A stretch of DNA of 64,000 nucleotides, from the NCBI GenBank assembly GCA_000697055.1, contig JNDT01002265.1, forward strand, positions 27,381 through 91,380. The letters run 5' to 3'. Under the pieces are notes generated by a model that saw only the letters and a program-made list of their open reading frames with translations, did not search any database and was not told where the DNA came from. Below, piece after piece: positions 1 to 12,073 of this stretch. Made by a program: the position numbers and the translations under genes. The stretch's first letter is position 1; each line of letters begins with the position of its first letter. This DNA comes from Saksenaea vasiformis B4078. Taxonomy: Eukaryota > Mucoromycota > Mucoromycetes > Mucorales > Saksenaeaceae.

Positions 1-1
1 T

Positions 2-1593
2 AGGAGTTTGGAAGCTGATGATAATGGAGAAAAGTATGCCCGATGGTGCAAGCACAATGGCACTGACATGTTCATCATTGACTGTATCCCAAGTACGTTG
101 TCTTCCGTTCCTTTTTCTCTTTTTTAGGAGAAGTTTGATTATTAACATAAACACTGGGTGGCTAGAATTTACTGAGACTGTGCTACCACGTCTTTTTAAG
201 CACTGCAAGTTTGCCTCGTTTGTGCGACAGCTCAACGTAAGTTAGAGTAACCTGTAAGGCGAGCGCCGTTTTGAATTCTGAGTTTTTTCTGCAGATATAC
301 GGTTTTCAGAGAGATACAGACGCGCGTAAATCTAAGGACAGCAAAGACAAGGAAACATGTCGTTGGTATCATCCCTATTTTTTACCTGGTCGACGGGATT
401 TATTCCCTTTGATTCGACGCAAAACACCAGGGTATTCCCGAGGAAAACGAGCAAAGGCGCGAGAAGATCCAGAAACCATTTTGAACATTGGCTCCGGAGA
501 TGAGTCGGAGGAAGAGCCTCCACATCAACGACGGCGTTTGTCATCTTCCACTGTCTCATCTTCTACTGGCGTGAAACAACTACCCTTATCTCAACCGCAA
601 CAATCAGAGCAATCAACACCACAACCCCCATCACAGCCACCACCACAACAACAGCCATCCCCCCAAATACAACATGAGCAGAGCCATCAACCACCATCAG
701 AGCAGACACATCATCATCAACAACAACAGCAACAACTACAACAGGAACAACAGCAGCAGAGGTTACACACAATACAGGAAAATCCGCAGGAACAGTACAT
801 GCAGCAGGAACCTATGCAACCTACGCAGTCATCTACCACCTCAGCATCAGAATGCGTCAAGCTAGAAGCAGATGAGGGAGGACAAGATGACCTCCGTGCG
901 GAGATCAAGCGAATCAGCCGTTCTTGCGAGAAGATGCAAAAAGTGCTGACGGCAAGAATGAACAAGGCATTTGCCGAAATGGAGGCACAAAGACAACGGA
1001 TTGAGCAATTGGAAGCAGCTCTTCGACTCAACCGTACTGGCAGACCGCAACAACCAGAACAGCAACAACAGTACCTGGATACATGTGGTTATGTTGGCCC
1101 TTTTCAAGGTCCCTATGTCAACAATCTACCGGTAACTACGGCACAAATCAAGACCAAGTTCCATGGTTACGATAATCATCACCCAAAATACAATTTACCA
1201 CCACAACATCAACCCGTAACAACACCTATGCATTGTACTGAGGCATCTCCATCTCAGTATAATTTCATGTTTCCTGCTCAAGAGGCACATGAAAGCAAAG
1301 GACGAAGTAATATGATGAAGCCTGTATCAAATGAAGGAGATATGATTTCACCAACGCCACCAGATGATCGTTCATGGGCATTTACAGTTCCAACTAATGG
1401 AAGCGCACCAACTACACCTCTAGAGAATCATGTATTTGACATGCACTCCTTGGGTGGTAAGTCACAGAAGCAATTTTAAGAATTGATTGAGCTAAACGTT
1501 ATTTATTATCATTCTATAGCGTATACACCACAAGCTCCTCCTTCTCACCTTACTACTACAACTACTGGTACTATATCCGTTTCTATGCAATAA
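2..1593 (+). CDS. Heat shock factor-type transcription factor, 5' partial
   Basis: Nuclear DNA-binding regulator of the HSF family; the N-terminus lies left of the window. Exons that keep frame are <2-92, 166-236, 295-1456 and 1520-1593. Joining them gives the HSF signature: a W..NGTDMFIID stretch, then VLPRLFKHCKFASFVRQLN, then IYGFQRD and WYHPYFLPGRRDLFPLIRRK. After the domain come a glutamine/proline/histidine-rich stretch (about 590-830), a predicted coiled coil (about 895-1030, heptad-like, resembling the HR-A/B trimerisation region) and a long disordered tail. The last intron (1457-1519) is inferred: without it the frame stops at 1479, with it the protein gains about 23 residues ending in Ser-Met-Gln. 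HSF proteins bind nGAAn arrays as trimers. Whether this is the main Hsf1 or an Skn7/Sfl1-like paralogue cannot be decided; no receiver domain is visible. Confidence 0.85.
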
Positions 1594-1805
1594 TATATCT
1601 CTCTCTTTCTTCCTTTCTTTTTTTTTCTCTCTACTGTTTCTATATCCACCCTTTTTTCTTTCATCCCATCCAAAAACGCATATGACCACCAGCCACACAT
1701 ATTTTTCTTTGTATACCTTGAAGAGGAAATAATTTCTTTTTTACTTTTCACTGTTATAGTTTTCCATTTCTACTATATATCCTGTCGTTTTCTTAAAGCA
1801 AAAAA

Positions 1806-1836
<31 letters not shown>

Positions 1837-4800
1837 CAACACACAAAAAAAGAACAGCAAAACAAAGTACCAAAAAAAAAAAAGAAGTCAAGCACCACTC
1901 CCTCCATCTCTTTCGCATATAACTTTGATATATAGTTCTTTTTTTTTTCTTTTCCCTATGGTTTTTTTTTCTTTTTCTTCTTTGTTTGTAACAGTTACTC
2001 TAAATAAAATGTTCATCGTCATCTATGATCCGTTACTGAAAAATACTTAATTCAATGACCGATAATGTCCCCCCAATTTCGCTTTTATTGCATAACCCCT
2101 ATACATTAAAACTAAGCATTGGATATCGGGGTCCACTTAATTTTTCAGCAACGTGGTGCATGGTACGGGTGCAGAAAAAAAATTTTTTTTCTTTTGTAAC
2201 GAATCGGTACTTCTTCTTCGCTTAGAGAAGATAGTGTTGTAAATGGAACAAGGGAAAGCAGATAACTTCTAGCAAGCCAAGAGGTTTGGCGAGACACTAT
2301 GCAACGTCGCAGAAACCCAAAAAACCTTATTAAGAGTATACGGCAGAAATGTATGCACTTCTATCGTATCATTTTGATCTCATCGTCGTGGAGCGGGGAG
2401 GTACGGCTAGTGCTACTACTACTACTACTCCATCTCAAATATGATTGATGTCCGAAGGAACGGTTGTTTCTAAACGACTGTTTTCTGATAAAAGTGAGGG
2501 TGGCATCCCAGTTGAGCTACCAGTCTGGAACATAAGTATTACATACAGAGGGTTGATCATCTTGATTCCCTGTCAAGTGACCCTCAATGGCAAAATGCTT
2601 GTAACCCCTGCGCATTGGACCTCCGCTGTCCATTTGACCTCCGACAGAACTGTCCAGTTTAAGCGAAGCCCCACGGGAACATTGGCCATTGCTTTCCGCT
2701 TTGACAACCGTATCACGCCCGCGTTACCACTGTGTAATCAAACAGGGATAAATAATCACCCTGTTGGGGGTTAGCTTCTTTTCTCAAGCAACCGAAAATT
2801 CCCCAGGATGGGGCACCTTCATTCTTGGGTTCGTCTAACCTAAGATATAAACAAAACAAGGTTCAGCATAATGTCCCAATGTTTTTTCTGTTAAAAAGAA
2901 AGTGTGCTAAGCCAATGAGTAACCAGCGCAATCACGTCATTGCTCAGCTCAAAATTTACGATGGACACCCTTCCCACCGGCCCGATGCGATGAATATCAA
3001 ATATAGAAACTCCTCCCTCCTAACATAGTAAATATCTGTATATTTGAAATAAAAAATCGCAAAGATATACTACAGAGGAAGACCGGCTATATTTTTCAGC
3101 TTTATTAAAATGATACATGCGTTTGTGTGACAGCAGCTCCACTATCCACTATGACATGAATCAAGTTTTCACACGGCAACTAAACAATAATGCCCGTAGT
3201 CCTCGGCAATCGCTCTTCTTTTAAGTTCATAGAACCTTAATTATTAGTTATTATACCATTTTTTTCTTATTTTTATTTTTATTTTTGCCTTATGTTACGT
3301 TGTAGTCTCGGTCTAAGACTAAGTGATCATCTGTTCAAATGTGGTCAATTATATTTTGCCGGAGAAGGAAGGTCTGGCATGTGGGTTACGGAAAAGTTTG
3401 TTATACTAGCTAGTTTATTCGGCTGATCCAAAGAACCGGGTCACACGAAGACAAGAAAAGGATGAGCTGAAGGATAGGTTAGTACTGGATTTGACCTAAC
3501 AAGTATGTGCAACCTGGTCTTTATTTTTGTTCTTCAACAAAAGACGAGGAAGGCACCGTTGTGCTCAAATGTGATGAACAAAGCTAATCCACATGTGGGG
3601 TGACCTGTAAGATGGTCCATACGATCTGTTTTTCTATTCGTCAAACTTTGTTTTTTTTTTCTTTAGACCATAATGTGGGAACGGATTCCTTAAATGGCCA
3701 AATAGGGATGCTTGGGTAAAAAGATGCAGAGCATACAATGTATCAATATGTACAGCAATTTATTGATATTACCTGCATAATCATATGTTACCAAAAGCAA
3801 CGTTTTGCTTCTCTCTTTGTTCATTGAAAGCCCGTTTGTTAGTGACCCAGAAAAACTGGTCCTAATGGGAACATGGCGGGTAACTACGAGCCACACTTTA
3901 GTTAGGTTCGTCACTCTGATACTTTGTTTTTGACATTGTTAAACTATCAACGTATTAAGAGAGAGAATGGAAGCACGTGTCCATATCGTACTCATGACAC
4001 GAGACCTGCAGGATGCGGTTGATGAAAGTAAATGTCTTCCGATATCTGACTGTGAATCAAGCCGACCGGGCCGTGGCACTCCGCGAACGCCACTATGTGC
4101 GGATCTGGTGTCCATATATATAAATAAGAAAAGCACAGGCTGTGTCACAACCCCATTTACTGGCAGTTGTGTCGCAGGAGCTGTTAGTTTGTGGAACCTC
4201 TTTCCTTTCTCTGTCTCCACTAGGGCATGACATAAACCCGCGCAGTCTACAGAAATCCGATTTTTCGGCCCGTGTCAAGGTAACATTGGCGTCATCATTT
4301 CAACGTATTACCATTTGTACCAAGCTGATCCTCTTTAAGTAATGAAATCTAGACTATCCTCCTGAAATGAATGCCCACGGGGCGCCAAGAGCATCAGACT
4401 GAACACAAAAATCATCCGGTTCCTATTCAAAATTTCTACTTTTATTTGAAACTCCATATACCTTTTATCGAACGGTTAGTCTTTCCCTTTCCGCTTATAT
4501 TAATAGCTCCAAGTGTTACCATGCTGTTTTCCCTTTTACTACCTGAAACGTATGCGGATGAACGACACCCTGAGACTATTTGAACATGTGGAGTGTCCGT
4601 CGCTAGCGAGAACATCGTGTCAAAGGTACCTTTCAACAGCAAAAGTTATCTACATCGAGTCGTACGTTGATTAACTATCGTAACGTCACTCATACAATTA
4701 GCCGAATCATCTGAAGCAGTACTTCATGTAATCGCAGAACGTACTTCCCATTCAGGGACAGTGGTCTCTCATTGCTATTTTCCATAGCGTTCGCTTTTTC

Positions 4801-5014
4801 CAGAAAGATAAGCATATTTATTTTTGACGGAGTTCATTGCTAAGTGCTTCTAAAGAAAACGCTTACGTGCGTGCTATCAAAGACAATCAAGAATTGACGT
4901 ATTGAGTTGGCTGACTGAAGCATAGTTTATTTTTCAAACAAAGCAAACTGTAATAAACCACCGGTATCTGAATGCATAATTGGGACAATAGATGATAGTA
5001 ATGATCAATAAGCG
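1594..5014. other. Intergenic, no recognisable gene
   Basis: The start is the 3' flank of the HSF gene, with poly-T and A-rich runs and an imperfect AAAAC microsatellite at about 1800-1843. A short CTA run sits near 2412-2430. The longest open frame (2445-2774, +, 109 codons) matches no family I recognise and lacks the splice or composition signals seen in the real genes nearby. Overlapping frames on both strands at 3939-4230 also look accidental. No tRNA or structured RNA was recognised. Confidence 0.5.
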
Positions 5015-5930
5015 AATATCAATTCTTCATCTTCCTCACAGTCGTGCCTTTATCTGTCGAAGACCGTTTCCGCTCTCCTCAGGGAACTAGTGTCATGTCC
5101 ACTTTTGACAATGGATTTTTCTTTGATTTCAGACCTCCAATTCTATCGGCAGTTGTGTCAACAATATCCAATTCTAACCGTCATCTGCTTACTATCCTGA
5201 TCTTGAAGGAGGATGGTAAGGTCATTCTATTCTTAATGGGATCACAGAGGTTGTTGGGGAGCACAAACGAATCCAATTGGATCAATAGATATACATTGGG
5301 CACGCGCTATAGTTATGCTTGATATTATATTTGAGAGTTACATGCATCGGCGATTCAAACCACGGCTCCGGAATTGCTCATTGTACAGCTCTGAACCGAT
5401 GAAAGTACACTTCGTATTGGAGGAATGATATCAAATTGATGAGCATAACCATATTGTCAAGCCTAGCAGGATGATTATAGAATAATCACATTCCCGCATG
5501 ACCGGACTCGCTACCCCCGATTGCTTACTCAGAGCTTTACTGCTTGGTACGCGCTTCGCTACAGTCGATTCGCTTGTGTTAACCCCATTTTCATCTATTT
5601 CAAGTTTATTGATCTTTTCATTTCTAAATTTGCGTACTTCAATCAGCGAAATGAAAGGAAAGCCGATAAAAGTAATACATAGAGATCGTTTTAACATGCT
5701 TGCGTACCACACCGCTCATTTACTTCTTTGTATTTAAAAACCGCAACACCGTATAGACAACGGTCAAACTTAGGAAGTGACATTCCCTAATGTGGACAAA
5801 GGTCATCTGGTCTCGGGCAATGTATTCTTGTCTCTTCTACCAATAGCGAAAGCAAAATTTGCTTTAATAGCCAATTCGTATGAGTCATTGACGAGGAAGC
5901 CAATGCAAATCGGCCGGGTCAATCGTTGAC
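5015..5930 (-). mobile_element. Internally deleted copy of the 6.8-10.07 kb orphan-gene unit
   Basis: Bases 5040-5310 match 6850-7140, and bases 5340-5930 match about 9095-9175 plus 9558-10070. The roughly 2 kb of gene body in between and the 95-bp tandem repeat are missing. On the minus strand 5130-5320 still encodes a decayed C-terminal end of the orphan protein (a LIQLDSFVLPNN stretch matching LI*LDSFVLPST in the longer copy) with stop codons. The order of the two flanks is kept, which is what an internal-deletion derivative would look like. Borders are approximate, and no clear terminal repeats or target duplication were seen. Confidence 0.55.
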
Positions 5931-6997
5931 AGTACATGAGGGTTGACATTAATGGAGTCTGGATAAATGAATGGCGTGTACTGAGTATGAGCTTCGGCAC
6001 GGTAGCTATTGGATAGCGCATCTTGAATCTCAGTCAACAGTCAAGAATAACTAAAAAGAGCTTGTAGAGAACGTTCATTTATCTATGAAAAAGACATATG
6101 TCAGCTATCTATCGCTATTGCGTTATAGAGAGATCAACAAAGAAAACAATGAGATTGTAAGATCAATGAGACTGTGATATTCTCTATTATTCAGGGAAGG
6201 TAGTTGTGTTCCAGCGATACAGATGGGACTACGATGATGAAGACTTTGTAGATCAACCGTTTTGGTGTAAAAGTTTTTCTTCTATTGGTCTAGCGATTTC
6301 AATGTTGCAATGATAGAATTGTTCTATCATTGGCGTGGACCACAGGATAAATGCTCTTAGTCAGAGAGGGGAGTTTACACTAACGGGCCTGACTTTAAAG
6401 GTGTAGGTGCTGTATCAATTCTTTACTGGCGATCCTTCGGCCCATACTCCAACATCGCTTACTTGAGATGGACCTAGCATACCATCCTGATGGACATTTC
6501 CCCCGGCCTCCGATGTCCTCCTACCCTCGCAAGGCTTTCTGCTCTGGATCACCTCCATAGCTCACTTCCTCCCTCTTCCCTTCGTAGCTTCACCATCCTT
6601 CAAACCCATTATTACTTCCCAACGAAACCTACCCAACAGCCACCCGCAGCTTAATCTCTCACCTACCCGCACCGTTCCCTTTTTCCCTTTCTTTCTTTCC
6701 CTGTTTTCCTTTTCCCCGTTTCCGTGCAAGGGCTTTTTCCATTTCCTTTTTCTTTTGGACGGGACGAGATCGGACATGCTGAAAAGCGCATCGTTCACCA
6801 TCATTCAATGAAAACTTTCTTTAATCTGCATCAATTCTTATTTTCTTCACCCTCGCGCCTTTCTCCGCCGAAGTCCGCTTCCACTCTCGTTTGGGGACGA
6901 GCGCCATGTCCACCGTCGACAGCGTATTTTTTTTTTTGCTGTCATGCTTCTTTCGACTTTATGGACGGTTGAGTCAACGATGTCCTACGTACATCCA

Positions 6998-9049
6998 TTA
7001 GATCTCCAATTCTAACCATCTTTTGCGTACTACCTTCAGCCTGAAGAACGACGACAGTATCATCCTGGTCTTAACGATATCATCAATGGTGCTAGGCAGC
7101 ACAAAGGAATCTAGCTAGATCAGCCGATATATACCATTGTAAGCAAGGTCCATTTTGAAAGTCTGACAATGATAGCCTATGCAACATGTCAATATCTCCG
7201 TCACGACCTATGGCAACCGATCCATTTAATTAATAGTATTACCGTCAATCCAAATTCCACAGGTTACCGGCGCTTCGACGGAAGCATCTACCATTGCTTC
7301 AATCATTATTTTCAGTTCCTTTGCAATTTTCATGAAGTCATCGTTGCCTTGGTAGGTATCTGGTTGCTTAATTTCCACAGCCATAACGTCAAATCGATAG
7401 CCATGCGCCGAAGTGTACAAAGTAAAATCTGGCAAAAGTTGCTCGACCTTTCTCTTCCTTAGGGATAGTGTAGAGGACCCCGAACAGGCAGCCAGTTGCG
7501 AGTTAGCCCTTAGATAGGACAATTATAGTGGAGAAAATACAGATTAGCAATAGTTATCAACATAACATGTTTAACGATAGCAGCAATTATTCGGTATTAA
7601 ACTTACCACTTACAGCGTGAATTAGGTCCATAAAATATGTTATCCAAGAAAGGAGCAACATGTTGGTGTACGAACGTGTCTTTCCCGTATCTACCATGCT
7701 GTGGTCCTTGCCTGATCAAATTTCTTGTCAAGTCATACAAAACGTCCGCCGCCTTCATAAGCACAAAATTTTTTGATTCGGCTGCTTTGATCACTATCGA
7801 TCCCAGCTTTGACTTAATTTGAAACTCGTCCTCAGAGTAAAATGCCTACACGTAGAAATAAACATCAGCGTCTGGGTAGCTGCTACTTTTTTGTTAGCTT
7901 ACTTCCTGAATATCATTGGCCCAATTCAGTATGTCTTTCGGAACATTGCTAATGCTGCGGTCGATATGCAAGTCGTGGTATATGCACTCGATGTCCCGCG
8001 ATGGAAGGGCCTCTACACATGACGAATCGATTAAAATCGGAATGAAAAATATATGATCGATTGATCTAAAGAGTCGAGAAGATGCAATTAAGTTCCCAAA
8101 TGTAATGAGTGCCCGCAGACTTACAAATTTCGAGCTGGTTTCAGCTCTCGGTGTTTCTTTTGATTGTTATGTGAGATCGATTTTTGGCGATAGCTGAACA
8201 GAACATCAGAGACGCTGATGCCGTCGGTATGCCACTGATAATGATTACAATTAATCCAATTTTTACAGACTCCATTTTTCTTACTTTTTCTGAATCCTCA
8301 ATGTCGTCTTCAGTATCTTTTCCATTGCCTTCTTCAACATGGATAGTTGTTCTAGTAGAGCGTCGTGGAGTGGAATCAATGCTTGAAAAACTGTTATCGT
8401 TGTCCTCAAGGTCTGTTCTTCTGTCCTACGAAAACAAAAGAGCAGAAGATGCATTAGATTCGTACGTTCAGGTCACAGTTACTAGTACCAAATCGCCTAA
8501 ATTGTCGCCCGCTTCAGACAATTTTGTCTCGCTTGTTGTTGGCAATGAGCAATCAGATGAAACAGCCTTGTGGTCGATGTTAAAGATTTGTTCTCCGCTG
8601 TTTATATTCGTGCCTATCGTCACAGACGTAGGGGCCGCTGGAAGCTGTTCGGTAGACCTATTCGTATGAATCAAAAGAATAGCACAGTTATAACATCCTA
8701 ACTGTTTCTCTTCGGCGCGCATACCTTTCCTTCCCCTTCATTTTTGCGGTCATGGTAGTCTTGAAAGCTGTTTGCTATAATATATTAAAAATAAGTTTAA
8801 AAATATTTCTATTGTAATAACGTTATTGATACAAAAAATAGCGCAGCCTACTCTCAGCCTATTCAGGTATTCACTTGCAGCCTTCTTCTTTTTTGGTTTT
8901 GCTGAATTACATGCTATAAAGGAAAGATCTCTCTTGACTCGTTCCACTACATCAGTAAAAGGACCTGATGGTTCGCTGTAACTTCGCAAAGCATCAAAGA
9001 GATCCCACTTGTGGACGGCGGTCTTGTCAAAATAGCTTCCATTCGGCAT
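6998..9049 (-). pseudogene. Orphan multi-exon gene with PD-(D/E)XK-like motif, probably broken
   Basis: I recognise this only as a member of a repeated orphan family seen in Mucorales predicted proteomes; function unknown. Exon 1 (8852-9049, starting MPNGSYFDKT) ends at a GT donor. Later exons include acidic/Ser-rich segments (about 8285-8700), one at about 7905-8015 (LPSRDIECIYHDLHIDRS), one at about 7620-7840 (GPQHGRYGKDTFVHQHVAPF) and one from about 7510 to 7243 with LLPDFTLYT...FDVMAVEIKQP. The spaced PD and EIK residues resemble the PD-(D/E)XK nuclease motif; this is inference. The final exon (7176-6998) is joined in frame after the intron 7177-7242. It contains an in-frame TAG at 7115-7117 inside the conserved LI(E)LDSFVLP block, which would remove about 40 C-terminal residues. 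The exon 1-2 junction is unresolved. Confidence 0.5.
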
Positions 9050-9338
9050 AAAAGGCGTGCATCACTGGAATCTTCTCATGCGGATAGGAATTACTTGCAT
9101 CGGCGATTCAAAAAGCGACTGCGAAACTGGTCACCTGCACAACAAGCTGTAGCCGATAAGTTGCTCTGAACCCAAGTAGGATTTCTGCGAATAAGTTCAA
9201 GGTATTGTATTTATCATCATCCTTGCTATCTTACAATTTGTATTCATACCGTTGCGTTTCGTTTTCGCCTGTTTAGATTGACGGCAAGGTGATGCTCGAT
9301 AGTATCATCTCTTCTGAATGAAGGAGTCTACTTCCGTT

Positions 9339-9528
9339 TATCATCTGATAACTGGATTACTTCACGTTGCGCGGCTGCATCCATAGTTGCTCACTTCATT
9401 GTGCCAACTCGCTGTGAGCGGCGACAAGATGGATATCATCTGATAACTGGATTACTTCACGTTGCGCGGCTGTGTCTATAGTTGCTCACTTCATTGTGCT
9501 AACTCGCTGTGGGCGGCGAAAAGGTGCT
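9339..9528. repeat. Two tandem 95-bp repeats
   Basis: The second copy begins at 9434, exactly 95 bases after the first. The copies differ at only a few positions, including GTGCCAACTCGC versus GTGCTAACTCGC. The block is absent from the deleted relative at 5015-5930. Confidence 0.9.
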
Positions 9529-10070
9529 CTAAATTGATGATAGTACGCTCTATACCGGAAGGATGATATGAACTTGATGAGCAGAATTGCCTTGTCAAGC
9601 CTGGCAAGATGAGTATAAAGTAGCCGCTTCTGCTTGATCACTAATCATGCCTTCGTCTTTATTTGTGATACAGAAAATACGTATGGCGTTCGAACATGGC
9701 TCAACTCGCTTGTGCTAACTGGATCTTTTTTATTTAATTTTAAGTTCATCGAGTTTTCATCTTTACATTCTACATTTGTGTAGTTAGATAAGCGAAGTGA
9801 AAGGGGAAACCAATAAAAAAAATTTCCATATATACCGTTTAATATGTTCACCTATCAGATCGCCCATTTATTGCTTTTAGTTTAAATCTCCCAACGGTGT
9901 CATTAAATAATAGTCAAACTTAGGAACTGTCACTCCCTAATGGGGATAAAGGTCATTTGGTCCTGGACAATGCATTCTCGCCTCTTCTACCAATGGCGAA
10001 ACAAAAACTGCTATCATAGCCAACTCGTATGAGTCATTAATGAGGAAGCCAGTGCAAACCGACCGGGCCA

Positions 10071-12073
10071 CTCATTTGAATATCAAAATTACGTGATATG
10101 ATCAGTGATATCAATGATCGGAAGGAAAGAGAGATATCCGCAGTATGTGCCCCGAAAGTGGACTATCACGAGAACTGGTCTGTGGAGGCACAAAAGTTAG
10201 TAACTCAGCAGCTTTACTGTCTTAAGCTGAATTTCAGTTCCTACCTGTCGCTTCAGAGGTGGCACTGCAGAAAACCTTTGTAACACTCTATTGTCGTCCC
10301 CGAAGTCGGCGACCTTGCTTCGGTGCACAACTTACCTCTTACCCTTTTGGGAATAAGATGTGGAGGTGGCGGCCGTTGCTTAGAAGCACCTCAGTAGGTA
10401 GGCTGTCTACTTTTGCAACTTTATAGCAAAAAGCGACGTTCTCCTGCGTTCGCAGATGAAAAGGTCAATGGGAACCAATCATTTACGAATTACGTCATTT
10501 ATAGATGCTTGTAGCAGGTAATTTTTGGTGGGTCTTTACTTCGGACACCCAAGGAGCAGTCCTCTTGGACACCCAAAAATTTCGGGTGCTGAAATCCATC
10601 AGAACAGTGTGGAAGAGCAACTACTAAGTAATTGCAACGTTTAATGCCTTGAGACCACGGTCGCGTCTTTTTTTTTTGTGTGATAACAAAAAGTGGGAAT
10701 TCAGACACCTTTTTCCTCTCTTGCCATCATATTTTTGGAGGGTAAGTCTTATTTCTTCGTAAGAACGCAATATACACTAATTTATTGTTTATAAATCAAT
10801 GATTATGCAAGATGATCCAGAAGACTGAAAGCAACAGATTCGCCTTGTTCCTCTGTATTCCTTCTATATTACCATATTTCTATTTACAGCAAGCTTCTCC
10901 ATATTGGAACATCGATTATGCTTCATCTCTAAATCAGAGACATCACACAAAACAAAAATACGGAGACATCGCTGGAGTAGCTCGCAAGATAGCATCGCTA
11001 CATCTATAAGATATATAAATGCTTATTGAGTATACCTTTGTTCCAAAAAGACTGAATAACGGCCAATAGGCAGATATTGAACGAAATGAAAATGTCCATA
11101 CGCCTCAAATGGTTTATCTGTCCCTCTTTTCTTGAAGTCGTACAAATACCAGGCAAGCACCTTGTCTAAAGTATCGCATCAGCATCCAGCATAATCAAAT
11201 CGTCTGACAGCTGATTATGTTACTGCTTTACCTGTTCCCAATATTTGCCTTATGAAACCTCTTTTTTCCTGTGACAATGAAAAGCAGAAAATTTTACACA
11301 CTCCCTTCCTTTCTTCCCACCGTCCCATCACCTTTCAAGATGTAAGTATCGCTTTTTCGCAAGAACGCAATACGAACTAGCATATTGTTTATAAATGAAA
11401 GGCTGTTCAAAATGATAAGGAAGGCGGAAAGTGACAAGTTCACGTACTACTTCTGTACTCCTTTAGAAAAGTGAGGTATTCGTTGCTTCAGTCCTATTTC
11501 AATAACATCATTGATAGCCATGAATTATATCCGCGGGCAAACAGACTTACGATAAATCAACAGAAGGTGAATCAAGTTGAAGTTTAAGCATGCTTTTCAC
11601 TTCTCTTTTCTTGACAGACGCACATCATGGGACATGATCAAAGACAACATTTTGCGATAAGTATCTTCTCGTTAATTATTCCGCAAACAGATATTTCATT
11701 GTACTTCTTTTTAGATATACATCGGACTACAGGATGGCATATAGGCTTCAGAAAAGCTATGATTTTTTAATGAAGTTTAGGTTTGTTGTCGCTTTATACT
11801 TTTTCCGCAAATCATTTACACTTCGAACAATCTTTTACACCAGTCAATTCTATACTGGATATATTTTACAAGAACCATGCGTCACCGAATAAGGGTATGT
11901 CTCTCAAGCGTCCAGTATATGGCCGATCTCTTTGCGTACGTAGTGCCCCATAGGGTTCCCATAACTTACGTTGGGCAAAAGCAGGATGATGGAATTTCCT
12001 GTGACTTTGTTATGGGTGTCCGAAGGCAATTCCTTTTGGTGCCCAGCCGCTTGTTCTCGAGCTCAGAAGAAGC
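10071..12073. other. Intergenic, with a diverged direct repeat
   Basis: No gene is supported; open frames are all below 70 codons and have no family features. Two diverged copies of a roughly 130-base stretch lie at about 10738-10860 and 11338-11480. They share the core AAGAACGCAATA and, about 15-20 bases on, TATTGTTTATAAAT, at a spacing near 600 bases. The final part (from about 11870) is the upstream region of the membrane protein gene. Confidence 0.5.

Larger units (their letters stand above)
6815..10070. repeat. Longer copy of the orphan-gene repeat unit
   Basis: This is the longer member of the pair whose deleted relative is at 5015-5930. It contains the orphan gene (6998-9049, -), a conserved non-coding block beginning near 9095, the 95-bp tandem duplication (9339-9528) and a second conserved block at 9558-10070. 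The last block carries a shared stretch around CAAACTTAGGAA and a common end near CCGGGYCA. The two copies differ by many substitutions, so the duplication is not recent. Edges are approximate. Confidence 0.5.

Noticed and set aside
717..1031. Cys-rich minus-strand frame resembling a small cysteine-rich protein
   Set aside because: The cysteines are the reverse complement of the CAA/CAG glutamine tract of the HSF gene.
2445..2774. 109-codon plus-strand frame as a candidate gene
   Set aside because: No family resemblance, no start or splice context and no conserved copy in the window.
3939..4230. Overlapping 87- and 93-codon frames on opposite strands
   Set aside because: Neither shows domain features or splice-supported extension; overlapping frames of this size occur by chance.
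8184..8669. 161-codon plus-strand open frame
   Set aside because: It lies opposite the exons of the minus-strand orphan gene, whose translation shows family-like blocks and splice sites; the plus frame has no recognisable features.
9339..9528. Possible CRISPR-like direct repeats
   Set aside because: Only two contiguous 95-base copies without spacers, in a eukaryotic genome; a simple tandem duplication.
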